DNA from: Gnetum montanum
Taxonomy: Eukaryota; Streptophyta; Gnetopsida; Gnetales; Gnetaceae
Assembly: GCA_015680685.1 (NCBI GenBank)
Contig: MNCI01014495.1
Location: forward strand, 117,685-181,684
DNA length: 64,000 bases
Reading direction: 5' to 3'
In this document: piece by piece, positions 47,701-60,200 of the stretch
Numbering within the stretch: position 1 is the stretch's first letter
How the letters are laid out: every line of letters begins with the position of its first letter
Made by a program: the position numbers and the translations under genes
The notes under the pieces: model-generated
What the model was told of the DNA's origin: nothing
The model's database searches: none
The model's input: only the letters and a program-made list of their open reading frames with translations

Positions 47701-48181
47701 CTGGTCCAAACTGTTCCATGTCATGACTGATGCATCCAACTATGCCTTAGGAGCCATACTTACATAGTTAGATGATTCAAAACATCCTTATTACATCCAC
47801 TATGCAAGTAGAAGTATAGCTAGTGCACAACTTAACTACCCTACTACAGAAAAAGAATTAATGGTTGTAGTGTTTGCACTAGAAAATTTTAGGCACTATG
47901 TATTGGGATACAAAGTATTCATACACATAGATCATAGTGCAATCTGGTTCCTCATGAATAAGCCAATGGTAAGCCCCCGCATTATACGATGGCTGGTAAT
48001 CCTACAAGACTTTGATCTAACAATGATCGATTGTAAAGGCACCAAGAACGTAGTTGACAATCAGTTATCTCAGCTGCGTTGGGATAGCAAAGAGGACGAG
48101 TATCTTATTTTTGATCACTTCCCTGATGAGTTCCTCTTTGTCAATGTAGTGAATAATCAATCACCCATGGAGACAAATTAG
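47701..48181 (+). pseudogene. Element F RNase H
   Basis: VMTDASNYALGAIL (first catalytic Asp), HYASRSIASAQLNYPTTEKE, ALENFRHYVLGYK and IHIDHSAIWFLMNK are followed by TMIDCKGTKNVVDNQLSQL. This is the Ty3/gypsy RNase H order. One TAG lies after GAIL T. It runs directly into the FPDEFLF linker shared with A and D. Confidence 0.85.
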
Positions 48182-48269
48182 TACAGTAGCATTCTTACCT
48201 ATCTCCTTACCCAACAAACACCACAAGAATTAGACCTTGAGAAGAAACAATAGTTTCTTCACAGATCCA

Positions 48270-49495
48270 AGTACTTTATGGAAATAAATGAACAAATTTA
48301 CAAAGTATGTCCCAATGGCTTGGTTCGATGGTGTGTTCCCGATAGAGATCAACTAAGAGTTCTCCAAGATGCTCATGAGGACCTTTGTGGAGGTCATTAT
48401 GCTGGAAGACAAACAACCATTAAGATCCTACTTGTAGGGTACTATTGGCCTACCTTATTTTGGGACACCCATTAATTCGTCTAATCTTGTGAGTGCTGTC
48501 AACGTGATGGGGGAATGATTGCTAGAATGGAGGGTCCAAAACAATGGATTGAACCATTAGAACCCTTCGACATTTGGGGAATCGATTTCATGGGGCCCAT
48601 TACACCAATGTCCAATGGAAAAGCATACATCATAGTTTCCGTAGACTATTTAACAAAATGGGCTGAAGTAGCTACCGTTAAAGATTACACATCATCTACA
48701 GCTGCCCGATTTGTTCAACAACAAGTTGTCAACAGGTTTGGTATGCCATGTGCACTTATCTTAGATAATGGTACACACTTTATAGGTGCAAATTTTTGAA
48801 AGTTAATGCAACGCTTAGGGGTTGAGCATAAATTGACTACACCATACCACCTCAAAGAAAACGATTAAGTCGAGGTCACTAATAGGGAGATTACTAAGAT
48901 ATTGACCAAAACCATTAGCAAGTATAGGCGAGACTAGAGCACTAAACTGAATGATGCTCTTTGGGCATATCACTCCACATGGAAACTCCCTATAGGCTAC
49001 TCTCCCTACGAGTTAGTGTATGGAAAACTTCCAACGCTCCCTATCCAAATTGAGCTCTATACACTAGCCATGGCATGTGACCTCAACCTTGACCTTGATC
49101 TAGTGCAAAAACAAAGGTTGATGACTCTTAACTTACTAGATGAGAACCGACTAGCTACCCTGTCATCTAATGAGTTGCACAAGGCATTTAATAAACAACA
49201 TCATGACCTAAAAATCAGGAAAGTTAAGTATCAACTCGAAGATAAGGTTCTCTACTAGAATCCCACACATGTGTCACAACGGACCAAATTTCAAACACTG
49301 TGGGAAGGACCTTACATTATCTATGCAAATTTTCCTTTAGGAGCCATGACCATATACAAACCTGAGAGCCTAGATAAGAGACTGTTAGTCAATGTGCAAC
49401 AAACAAAACCTTTCCATGAGCTTAGGACAACCAAAAAATATGCTACCTCTGGAGGTGGGCAACCTTGCTCATTATTTTTGATCTCCTCTTTCTAA
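48270..49495 (+). pseudogene. Element F integrase
   Basis: Zinc region: HEDLCGGHYAGRQTT, then SCECCQRD. The core has DIWGIDFMGP (first Asp), LILDNGTHF (second Asp), and PYHLKEND followed by VEVTNREITK (third acidic residue). Then come STWKLPIGYSPYELVYGKLP, a charged helix, KVKYQLEDKVLY and a C-terminal LWEGPYIIYANF, ending LVNVQQTKPFHELR. About seven in-frame stops occur. The natural stop is the TAA at about 49493. Confidence 0.88.
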
Positions 49496-49531
49496 TTTAG
49501 TGATGAGGAAGATGGTTATAGCAATCGAAAA

Positions 49532-51136
49532 TGTTAGTGGCTGGAAAACACCAAGAGGTCGTTGGTCGTGACAGTTTTAACCCTGAATCCGTGCAAGGGC
49601 CGTGTTGGATAAAAATAGAAATGGGGCACCCTGAACGGTCTGGTCGATCAGATAAGGACTTAATCAGTGTTACTATAACCTTTTGCAAACGTGTGATATG
49701 ACAGCAATACTTATAGCGTAAAGCAATAATTTTTAAATGTGGGAAAGTGGAAAACGATATAAAATGTAGTGACAAATAGAAAAATAAAGTAAAATGCAGT
49801 TAAGAGAATGCACTGTTTCAAAGCTATGGCTTTACTCTATCAAGGTGGATACAATTTGTTGCGTGACGCTAGGAAGCACAGAGATCCCAAAAGTAACCAA
49901 AACATTCAAAGCAAGCCAACTGTATGCTTGAACGCAAACTTAGGGGTTGATAGTGCAAAATGCTACAAAAGTAATGGAAAAGTGCAAATAGAATGCCAAA
50001 CTGGAAGAATGTTTACAATGCTCAAGGTTGCCAGTTTACCAACTTGTGAAAGTGCTAACTTGCTTGCTTGCCAACTTGCTGACCAACTCGCTTGGCAACC
50101 AACCCACCAACCCCTTGAGCATTGCCCGTCAGGGTATTTATAGAGCCAAGAGCATGCGAAAGATGCGGTTTGGATGCCACGTGTCCTGGACCCGTGTTGA
50201 CGTATCCATGCTGCATGGAACTGCAAAGTTGATTGACGAGTCTTCCATGCTGTAATTACGCTATCAAAACTTGGAGATGTGTGCCAACGATGCAAATAGG
50301 TAAAGTGCATTAATGTAGCGTAGCTACCTGCTATGCTATGCTTTAGAGTGTAGCATGTTGGCGTAGCATAGCATCTCGCTATGCTATGCTACGCTATGCA
50401 GCGTAGCATAGTGTAGCCATCAGTTTGAGGCAGAAACTTGCGTCGAGGCCTATTGCATGTGTTGGAAGCCTTTGAAGTGTTTTGGTTGATTTTGCATGTT
50501 TGCTACGCTGTGCTATGCTACGTAGCATAGCAGTTGGCCTTAATTGCGAAAATGTTGACAATCTACAACCTTTGCTCTTTACAATGCGAAACTTGCGAAC
50601 TTGCTGATCCTGCACTTTGAGACACCTTTCGTTGTTTCCATAGAGTTTCTACGTTGTGCTATGCTATGTAGCGTAGTAGCCAACATGACCTACTTTTTGC
50701 TAACTTTGTCACTTTCTGGTGGAAGGATCCATTGCTGAAGGACTTGGAGTTGGACGAGAGAACTGATTGTCTGGCCTTTGCTACGCTGTGCTAGGCTACG
50801 TAGCATAGCACTTCATTTTGCAACCATCTTCTGAAGCCTGCTACGCTACATAGCATAGCAAACTTCTTGACTAGAAAACTTGCCGAACTGTTTTGTGCAT
50901 CCTAAGCACTGCTGACAACTCCATGGATCACATCTGAGTTGGCTATCGGCTAGATGAACTACTCAGGTGGGCAGGTTGGAGGATCTATTGAGCTTGTTGA
51001 CACCAAGAGTAGAAAACTTGCTGAACTGGATGGTCTAAACACAGAGCATCCATTTCTTGCCAAAATGACATGACGCCATCGAAATTGTGAAGGCGTAGTG
51101 AAGTAAGAATGGCCTTTGAAAATTTAGGGTGTTTCA
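49532..51136 (-). repeat. Element G 3' LTR
   Basis: In plus orientation TGTTAGTGGCTGG ... GGGTGTTTCA. The end and the next bases (TTGGCCCCTCTTTGCTGACGTCTGGAGGA) match G' at 27559-27590. The minus-strand TATA box is the complement of GGGTATTTATAG (about 50132-50143). 50310-50870 is filled with GCTACGCTATGC-type words in both orientations. Confidence 0.82.
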
Positions 51137-51151
51137 TTGGCCCCTCTTTGC
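51137..51151 (-). promoter_or_regulatory. Element G polypurine tract
   Basis: The complement of TTGGCCCCTCTTTGC gives GCAAAGAGGGGCCAA directly before the LTR. It is conserved in G'. Confidence 0.75.
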
Positions 51152-52480
51152 TGACGTCTGGAGGATGGACCTGAGAGACACCGACAAAGAATATGAAACA
51201 CCACAGAGGAAAAAAAACCAACATTGCTCTTCGGTGATCGCCAAGATGTCGCTTAGCTATGCTTTGAGAGTGCTGCATTGGTTATGCAGGAATAGGAAAG
51301 GATTAAGTGGGGAGGAAGAAAGTTCAGGAAAAGGGTGAAGATGAAACTTAGCAAAATCCCTCATCGGAGTGCTCATGAGGAAGTCGTTTACATGGTCATC
51401 TTTTCTTTTGCTGACTTTTGACCTCTCATTGGAATGCTTAGGGAGAGAGGGTGTGCGAAACAGCTTATGTGCCATTTGTTTTAGGCACGCTTTTTTTTTT
51501 GCACATGAGCTTTTGCTCTCTTACGCTTTTGCCTTTGCTATTTTGCCTTTTTACATTTGCAAACAACCTTGTTGCTGCAAGATCGGTGTTTCTTTCCTAG
51601 GATGAGTTGTGTTACCTCCACATGGGGCTTTAACCTACCTACAGATGTTTCCCATGCAGTGAGCTATGTTACGCATGTCATGGACTTTGCGGTTGAGCAT
51701 ATGGAAGGGCTTGACAGATGTTGGGAAATGCTTGTGAAAGAGAGGAGAGAGGAGACATTGAGAAAAGCTTGTGAAAGAGAGGAGGGAGTGAGATAAGGAA
51801 GATAAAGGAGAGAAACAGGATGTGCACTTCAAAGTAGCTAAGCTAGTCAAGACAAACATCTTAAAATAATGTAGGGTCTTGCTTCTATGGCGAAGCACAA
51901 CTATGAGTGGCATCTCCTTGGTACGAATCCTGCAAACACAACAGAAAGGAAACCAGGAGAAACAACCATGATGCAAAACGAAGGTGAAGTTCCTGCTCGC
52001 TGCAAACTTTGTTGAAGCTCTTGCACATCTTTGCTGATGTGCAATGTCCATAGTAGAAAGGCCAGCAACGGCTTTGGTGACATCGGCATGGAGAGGTTGG
52101 CACTATAGATGCTAGGAGTTGTTGTGAACATAGATGCTCAAGAATACCTTCCAAAGGCATGCATTCTCAGTTCAGCTATGGGATTGGCTACCCCATAGCT
52201 AAACATCATTTAAGCTTAGGCATTGGTAGGGGGCTAGAGGGTGAAAATATTGTGGCTGGGCCATAATAATGCTGGAACTCCAGCAGCAGGCACTAACCAA
52301 GGAACTATAGTCAAGGTGATGGGTCGTGGCAACGGTAGGTCTAGAGGACCAGTGAGATGTCATACGACATCTCTAGAGGATCAACAAGATGCCAAGAGCA
52401 ACGACGTTACATATGTTCCCGATCATGTTACCGTGGCATCGTGAATTGCATTCAGTAACTGCAACGTCCCACCCCGTGTC
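51152..52480 (-). other. Element G 3' non-coding region
   Basis: About 1.3 kb lies between the repeat array and the polypurine tract. Small open frames exist on both strands (for example 51635-52160 minus, 52241-52444 plus), but none has a motif. The first 60 bp are shared with G'. Confidence 0.5.
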
Positions 52481-52534
52481 GACACGCCCGCTTGTTGTGT
52501 ATTGTCATAGATGCATGCTGGGGACATGCTGCGA

Positions 52535-52982
52535 ACCCAGTTTAAGGTCATGGTAGACCATGATGTGCTTGTTTAAGATCCCAGTAGACTGCTGTGCTAG
52601 TTTAAGGTCCTAGCAGACCATATGTTCTAGTTTAACGTTGTAGCGAACGATCGCCATGCTAGTTTAAGGTCCTAACAGACCACTATGCTGGTTTAAGGTC
52701 TCAGCAGACTGATGCTATGCTAATTTAAGGTCCTAGCAGACCACTGTGCTAGTTTTTTTGTCATAGCGGACAATGGATGAACTAGTTTAAGGTCCTAGCA
52801 GATTATCTATGATAGTTTAACATTGTAGCAGACTGTTTGTGCTAGATTTATGTCGTGGAGGACGGGCTTTTCTAGTTTAACATCATAGCGGGCATTGGTG
52901 AAGCTATGCCAGTTTAACGTCATAGCGGACGTTCGCTCACCTTTGCTAGTTTAACGTCGTAGCGGACGTTTGATTATCTGCT
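52535..52982. repeat. Array 1: about 14 diverged units of 29-37 bp
   Basis: Each unit begins CTAGTTTAAGGTC or CTAGTTTAACGTC and continues NNAGCAGACCA or ATAGCGGAC. It sits between the end of integrase and the 3' non-coding region of G. Confidence 0.85.
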
Positions 52983-52986
52983 CCAT

Positions 52987-54207
52987 GCATTAGATGTAGT
53001 ACAACTTGAGGTATGAGTGATTTACCGGGTTTGCAAACTCGTTGCCGTCCATGTCTACCAACTTGAAGGCTCCATTCCCAAAGGCTTTTGTGACCATGTA
53101 TGAACCTTCCCAATTGGCTAAGAATTTATTCATATGCTCACAGACAACCTTGAGAACGAGTTCTCCCTTCTGTATTGGCCATTGATGCTGATTTGCATGG
53201 TGTTTTTGCCATTTCTTGTTCTGGTAATGCTCTATGTGACCCAGTGTTTGCACACGCTCCTCCTTTATTGAGTCGAGATTGATGATCCGCGACTCATTGT
53301 TCTAGGCTTCACTGATGACATTGGACAGGATCATCTGCAGCGATGGCACTTTCAAATCAAGAGGTAACACTGCTTTAGATCCATAAACAAGACTAAAAGG
53401 TGTCTTACCTATCGTAGTCCTACATGTCGTCCTTTAAGCCCACATCACATAGAGGATTTGCTCATGCCATCACTTCTTGTTGTTGTTGAGCATTCTCTTT
53501 AGCAAGTTGATGATGGACTTATTTATAGCCTCTACTTCTCCATTCACCTATAGGTAATATGGTGAGGGAAATGATTTCCTAATGCCAAGATTGTTGCAGA
53601 AGGTTCGGGTTTTCGCACTACTAAAATATGGCCCGTTGTCGGTCACAATAGTCATCGGAAGCCCAAACCTTGTCATGATGTTATCCAAGATGAAGTGGCA
53701 AATCTGCTGAGATGTAGTCTTCCTTAGGGGAATAGCTTCCACCCACTTGGTAAAATACTTGGTGGCTGTGATGATGAAGCTATGCCCTGCGGAAGACTTA
53801 GGTGTGATAGGCCCTATGAGGTCTAATCCCCATCGCTGGAAAGGCCACGTGATCTACGTTGGGTGTAGCTCTATAGGTGAAACATGTATAAGATTTGTGT
53901 ATCTTTGGCACATGTCACACTTCTTGAATTTTGACAGGAAATCATGCTCTATGTGAGGCCAATAGTACCCTAGGTGTCTGAGTTTTGCAGCCATAGCCCT
54001 CGGTGCTATGTGTCCACCACATAGTCCTTCGTGTACTTCGTTGATAACCTTATGTGCTTCCCCCTCGTTCACACATGCTAGAAATATCCCATCATAGGAG
54101 TGCTTGCACAGGTCATTGTCTCCCATGAGCACATATTGCCGAGCACACTTACGGATCACATCTCTCTGGGAAGATGTCAATCCACTTGGGGGTTCATCAT
54201 GTTGCAA
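52987..54207 (-). pseudogene. Element G integrase
   Basis: Zinc region in 53854-54207: HEGLCGGHIAPRAMAAK, then CDMCQR. The core has WGLDLIGPI (first Asp, about 53810), VTDNGPYFSS (second Asp) and VNGEVEAINKSI with the catalytic Glu. YGSKAVLPLDL follows. The C-terminal 52990-53253 has FLANWEGSYMVTKAFGNGAF and HSYLKLYYI before TAA. The end fits the Tat lineage (WEGPY...GAYxL...NxxxLKxYY). Few in-frame stops remain, mostly TAG or TAA. Confidence 0.87.
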
Positions 54208-54273
54208 GTAGGCTTTAATGTTGGCGTACCACTCTTGGGTATCCGCAGCATTGATAGAGGCTATGTGTACTGC

Positions 54274-54780
54274 CTAAGTGATAGGCTTGGTGCACTTGGT
54301 AATCGAGGTTGGAAAACTTGCAAACAAGTGTCGTGGAATGTTTAATGCTAGGGTGGCTAAGGCATCTACTATGGTGTTCTCATTGTGTGGCATGTGTTGC
54401 ACATCTGTAGTTGCAAACTGTTTAAGTAGGCTTTTTGCTAGGTCGCAGTAGGGTTGCAGGTGTGTGGCTTTGCAGGCATAGACCTCGATGATTTGATTCA
54501 CAACTAGTTGTGAATCTCTGAGAAATTGCCAGGTGTTGTATGCGTAGTGTTTGGGTAGCTGAGAGGCCTCTAAGTAGCCCTTCATAGTCTACCACGTTGT
54601 TTGTGTAGGGGAACACAAAATGATAAGCAAAGGGGTGCATTTCCCTAGAGGGGAACGTAATGACGGTAGCTACACTACCTCCTCATGTGGTCGAGGCACC
54701 GTCGAAGTGTAAAGTAGCTTTGAGATGTGATGGAACGACGTTGATAGTGCTGACATGCTCATCTGGGAATTCGGGATCTA
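54274..54780 (-). pseudogene. Element G second (archaeal-like) RNase H
   Basis: The minus strand reads ATLHFDGAS near 54700, then FAYHFVFPYTNNVVDYEGLL (54540-54640). After a frameshift come DSQLVVNQIIEVYACKATHL and HNENTIVDALATLA (54274-54585). This second RNase H after the gypsy one is known from Tat-lineage elements. It is the best evidence for the assignment. Confidence 0.8.
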
Positions 54781-54884
54781 TGATTGTCTAGTTGTCGATG
54801 GGTGAGTTTGTAAGTTGTGTCGCTATGGCTTGACCCTTCATTGACGACTGGCTCACATAATGCAAATCGAATTCCGCGATTATT

Positions 54885-55270
54885 GCTTTCCATCAGGCTC
54901 TAATGCTACTTTCATATAGCTTGTTTGTGATAGCCCGGAGTATGTTGCTCTTGCAATTAATGTTAATTTTACTGTGAAACAAGTAGTGCCTCCACTTTTT
55001 TAATGCAAATACTAAGGCAAGGCAATTTCTCTCCACCTCAGTGTACTTTGCTTCATACACTATCAATGCATGACTCCGAGAGTACACTAGTATCTCAGAT
55101 CCATCATCTTGTTTTTGACATAATAGTGCTACAATAGATGTGTCAGAGGTGGCAAGGTAGATGAAGAAAGGCTTATCCCTCTGTGGTGGGTAAACAGTTG
55201 GGAGGTGCAAAATCTCTTTCTTCAGGTCATCGAAGGCTTATTGGCATTGAGTTGTCCATTCGAAGTTAAC
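54885..55270 (-). pseudogene. Element G gypsy RNase H
   Basis: The frame at 54893-55210 reads KPFFIYLATSDTSIVALLCQ and YSRSHALIVYEAKYTEVERN, then ALVFALKKWRHYLF. The usual first catalytic region LYLxxSxxAVSAVL is recognisable. It lies between RT and the second RNase H. Confidence 0.83.
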
Positions 55271-55289
55271 CCCTTTTTTTAGAAGATGT

Positions 55290-56463
55290 TGCATGGGGTG
55301 TAACTTGTTAGTTAACTTTTCTATAAACCTTCGAATGAACTATACCCTACCTTGCAACCCACGCAATTCTTTAAGGTTTGTAGGAGGTGCTAGGTTGACA
55401 ATGGCCTTAACTTTATTAGGGTCCACCCGTATTCCGGCCTCCGATACTACAAACCCTAACATGCATCTGATTCTCACCCTGAAAACACACTTTTTAGGAT
55501 TAAGATGCAAGTCATGCATTGGACAACACTTAAGGACTACACCTAGATCACGGGGATGATCAGTGGCCTCCTTAGATTTGACCGCTATATCATCCACATA
55601 GTCATTTAGCATTTCTAAGATGTAGTCACTAAAGCTATAATTCATGGCTCGCTGGTAGGTCGCTCCAGCGTTCTTGAGCCCAAAAGGCATCATAGTGTAA
55701 AAAAAGATCCCCCATGGGGTCATGAAGGTTGTTGTTAACTGATGCTCTAGGTTAATGCGAATTTGGTTATAGCCGAAGAAACCATCCATGAAGGATAATA
55801 GAGTATGACCAGCCATAGTGTTAATGAGTTGATCGATGCTCGAAAGTGGGAAATCATCTTTGATCGTTCCCTTGTTCATATCCTGGAAGTCTATATAGAT
55901 TCGTATTCCTCCCATTTTCTTAGAAACTACAATGATGTTGGACACCCATTCTGAGTAATCAATCGCACGGATGAAACCAGCTTGGTATAGCTTGGTGATT
56001 TCATCTCGTACAGCCAGTGCGATCTCTGGTTTAACGTTACAAGCCTTCTACTTGACTGCTTTCATGCGTGGGTCTAAGACGATGTTGTGTTGTATTAGCC
56101 TTGGATCTAAGCCCAGCATGTCACTCTATGACCATGCAAACACTTCAACGTTGTCTTGCAGAATCTTGGCTACATCTTTGTGTGTCTGCGAATCTAGGAG
56201 GGAACTAAGTTTTAACGTTTTTACTTCCCCCCTGGATGTGGTCATAAGCATCTCGATGAGAGGGTCCTTAGTTACATCCCTGGCCTCTAAATCTAGAGTT
56301 CGGACTAGATGTTTAGGCTAATCTTAGGATGTTTCTAAGGACGCTACGGTGCTAACTACAGGTGAATACCAATCTATTAGATCTGGGTTTAGTTGTCTTG
56401 TGAGCTTGCCATGTGGACTTGCTAAAGCTAAAGGCAAAGAGAGATCACGATGGATTTCCATTT
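55290..56463 (-). pseudogene. Element G reverse transcriptase, ATG-started pol reading
   Basis: Reading from ATG 56463 (MEIHRDLSLPLALASPHGKL) there is a linker, then FAWS, DMLGLDPRLIQHNIVLDPRM and YQAGFIRAIDYSEWVSN. The long frame 55340-55945 has IRIYIDFQDMNKG, DDFPLSSIDQLINTMAGH, SFMDGFFGYNQIRIN, MPFGLKNAGATYQRAM and DYVDDIAVKS (catalytic DD). Stops upstream are TAG. The presence of a new ATG 2 kb or more from the protease suggests that pol does not simply continue the protease frame. Confidence 0.87.
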
Positions 56464-56589
56464 TCGCTCAACCTGCCCAAAATGAAATGAAAGTCTGGTT
56501 AAGAGGTACCTATTGGTAGTAATCGTGTATAGTGAAAATTTTCAAAGCAACAATGAGACATAATTAACAAAGTATCATATAAAGATTTA

Positions 56590-56855
56590 AATTTTGCTAG
56601 TTTAAGGTCATGGCAGACCATTAAGGCATAGAGATGCAAAGCTACTAAAAAATGCAAGACTACCGATGTGAGAATGTGAAACTACTAAAAATGCAAAACT
56701 GCTAGTGCAAAAATACGAAACTACTAGTTTAATGTTATTGCGGATTGCAAACGCGTAGAATATTGAAACTGCTAGTTTAAAGTCTTTTCGGACCGCTAAC
56801 TAGAGTGAAACTATACGCTAGGAATGCTAGTTTAAGGTCTTTTCAAACCGCTTAA
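56590..56855. repeat. Array 2: four spaced units of the G repeat
   Basis: GCTAGTTTAAGGTCATGGCAGACC, CTAGTTTAATGTTATTGCGGA, CTAGTTTAAAGTCTTTTCGGACC and GCTAGTTTAAGGTCTTTTCAAACC lie at intervals of about 50-130 bp. They alternate with (A)TGCAAAACTACTA-like bases. The array sits between the pol start and the promoter of the antisense gene. Confidence 0.78.
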
Positions 56856-57051
56856 GTTGAATATATATATATATATTTGTTTTTTTGAAAAGCAAACGAT
56901 TAGCTTGAAGCATGCCAAGATATTTTTCCCAGACCTACCTATTTTAATGCCAACAGTGCTACGATGTTGTGGTGAGCATGCTACGCTGCACGGCATACTC
57001 CACATTAAATGGAGAGAGAGAATGACAAGTTTCCCCTTTTTACCATTGCAA

Positions 57052-57059
57052 CTATAAAT
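57052..57059 (+). promoter_or_regulatory. TATA box of the antisense gene
   Basis: CTATAAATAG about 158 bp before the ATG at 57210. An A/G-rich leader with CACAGAGCCCACATTCAGAGC follows. No LTR end is visible near it. Confidence 0.6.
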
Positions 57060-57209
57060 AGGGATTAACCCCTGTTAAGCTAGTTATTTCCATCGTAACA
57101 GCACAGAGCCCACATTCAGAGCATAGAGTGATTTCAAAGTGTAGAACAATTGTGTTAGCAGAGAGCAAGGCAGTTTCAACATAGCAACGAGAAAGAGTCG
57201 GCAAGCAAG

Positions 57210-60200
57210 ATGATGGCTCTCAAGAAAGAACGCACACATTTGGCGCTCGCTAAGGTTGATGAGGTGAAGGAAACCCTAGGGCACATGACACAAGCACGCG
57301 TCGCGGTGCAAGAGGAGACACCGTTGACTTGGTAGGCTATTATGCTTCTTCTGTTTCCTCGTGCTTCTATTATCATTTTTGTTTTCCTTTCTTTCATTTC
57401 TATGACTTAGTTTTAGTTGTCCATATTTTTTGTCATTGTGTTGTTGTTGTTTTGGCCTTTACACTGTTGGTGTTGCCATTTCGGTCGTGGCGAATGCACA
57501 AACGCTACACTAACGTTGCATGCAAGGTCGCCTAAATCACCATCACTGCAACTATCATTACTGCAGAGGCTTGGATGGTTTAAGCTTCTTGGCTTTTGAA
57601 TGGTGTAGCGTAGGACCCTCAGGAGGGTTGTTCATGCATGATGTGATAGTGTGACACGTGTTCTGTCAGGGTGTAGTGCTAATCACTTTGTTAGGATTAA
57701 TTGCTCTGTTGCTACGCTAGGTTATTTTTGCTACGCTATTGCTTTCATGTTTTTTGCTATGCTATGTGTAGTAAGAGGATTATTCTATGCTATTTGCTAA
57801 AATGCTAATTCTTGCTACGCTATGTGTGTATTGCACTCAGACATGATGCTAACATTTGTTGCTGTGTTGTGTAGGATAGCGCTAAGGCCAATTCTAATTG
57901 TCCTAGAAATTGTAGGGGTCCTGTGTTGTGTGAATAGAGTAGTAGCCCATGTTCCTCCTCCCCATACATGTGTGGGAGATCAGGGGTTTTGGTTTAGGGA
58001 GGAAGCATAGGAGTTCTTATAATTCCTCCTCCAATGCTTCAATGTGATTGTTTGATCACACCTAGTGGAGGAAGTAGCGACCATCATAACAGAAACCTTG
58101 TTGCCTGGGGCAAACTTGGGTATTCTGAGGTATTTGACAGATGGGGCAATTAGTAGTAGGCAGTGATAAGGATCCAGTCAGCACCCAAAAAATTTGAGAC
58201 GTTTGGCTTGGATCTGGGATATGCCTAAGTACAGCTGCTACCATCTTTACAACACATTGTTTATTACACGTCATATGGGAATATGCTTCCAAAACCCACC
58301 AAGGACCATCTACAGTACTGGCAGGTGAGCTTTGTAGCTATGTTCTGCTACATTATGCAACGTTTGCTACACTAGCCAAATGTTAACGGTATGTTTTTGT
58401 TACTAGGTTTTACATCAACGTGGAAGGGCTTCACGGCGATACGGATGTGTTGAACCTAGCACAGATGGTGCTGCGGGAGTTTTCTTCTGCTGAGAATCTA
58501 CGTGCAAGTGTGATAGGTCAATGTGGAAGTGAGTACCACACCTATCCAACCCAATATCCCAATCTCTACGGCAAATGCAAGGAGCTTGGTTGGTTGGATG
58601 AGGGATGGTCACCCTTCAAATCGATCGCCATGGAAGATGTCTTGGTCAATCTTTCGCCATTCCTGTTACCATATAAACCTAGTAAGCTAAATAGTAGTTA
58701 CTGCATGTTCAAGTGTCTTTGCAATTTTTTTGTGTTTTTTGTGTTTTTATGCTAACCACTTCTGTGCAAACTGTTATAGGGGCGAAAAAGTTGCAGGAGG
58801 TGATGGTGATAAACATTGGGAACCATGAGGCAAACATCTACTTCAAGTATAGAGAAGCAGATGTGAGCTAGCATTAGATATGCAGCATGGCCTCGGAATC
58901 CTTACTCAAGCATATCCGAAATGTTGGGCTTATGAATTTTTTCCTCTCCCCAAATCCAAGCATTCCTGCCATTGAGATGCTCTCCCTAGCGGACTCCTTT
59001 TCCAACAAGGCAGACCGCTTCTACACACTCATACACAGTGTGCGAGTGATCATTAAAATCAATGACCAGTTATTCATGGACCTTTTCAGTGTCCCTGCTG
59101 ATGGCATCCTCATAGGGTCAAAGACCAAGAAAGAGCTAAACCTTCAAAAGAAAGACATTGAGGAGTGGATAGGGATTGCCAAAGAGCAAAAGGGGATCCC
59201 TATGGAGAAGGTCAGGGCAGGACCTACCAAAGAAGTTTATCCCATCTTCCGTTCTCGCGCTTTCCCCCAGCTACTTTTCCAAGGGAAGATCCTTGGGATT
59301 GAGCATGCCTAGGTAATGCATGAATTCATGGAAGAGGGGGCTCGCTACAACTAGGCCAGGTTTCTATGTAAAGGCCTGCAAACTAAAATCGTGGGGCTCC
59401 ATAAGAAGCAGGAGTCCCGTTTCAATGTGCATTACACCTTTTACATAGCCTGTTTGCGACGTTTTGTAGAGTTTTTGGTAGTCTACGAGAATGGGGCATG
59501 GGTAATGCAAAATCGCAACCAAATCTCCAAACCGTGGATCAGCCAGATCCTCCAGACCATCGGAGCCCAAGATCCCCCAGAAGCCATTGGGGAGTCATTC
59601 TCCATGACGACTAAGTATCAGGTGGCCTGCAACTTTCGTGGCCAAGATAGCATAGGAGAGGCATCCTCTGCTACCACTGGTAGCGTATCATAGGCGAAAC
59701 GTCTCATTACTGAAGTGATGGCCAGTAAGTTGTAGCAAAAGAGGCCTCATTCAGTTGAGGAAACTCTCTGCATGGAGGAAGAGGAGGGGCGGAGACTACG
59801 GTTTAAGTTACGTAGGATGCAACTCCCCATTGGTAAACGCTTTTGCTTATGCCTATTTATTTGCCTACTTTGTTAGTGCCTGCTACGCTAGATAGCGTAG
59901 CGTAGCACCTACCTTATGCTAACCTACTTTGGACTAATGCAAACATTTTTTTTACTGCCAGAGGAAGAAGAGGAAGAGGAAGAAGGTGAAGAAGAGGTGT
60001 CAACCCCCAAGACGGGGACAACAAATAAAGACGCAGAGGCCCCAGTCTCAAAGGAAAGGGCCATGATCAAGAATAAAAGAGCTCCTATCACTAAGGAAGG
60101 GGCTCTTATTGTTAGGGAAAATCCTCCTGCCAACGAGGAGGAATTTTTTGGAGATGAAGAAGAGTCTCCTATGGATGAAGAGGATGCTGGTGCCTCAAAA

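Larger units (their letters stand above)
42346..49531 (+). mobile_element. Element F: Athila-like element, 3' end displaced by G
   Basis: 5' LTR 42346-43170, primer site, gag, protease, RT, RNase H and integrase are all on the plus strand and in order. Similarity to A and B continues about 30 bp past the integrase stop, to about 49530. It stops there at the LTR of element G. The 3' region and 3' LTR of F should lie beyond G, outside the window. Its pol is the longest readable one of this family here, but it has about 15 in-frame stops and some frameshifts. Confidence 0.9.

Noticed and set aside
57052-57130. TATA box as part of an LTR of another element inserted in G
   Set aside because: No TG...CA ends, no second LTR and no target duplication were found around it. 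The promoter leads directly into a frame that splices cleanly.
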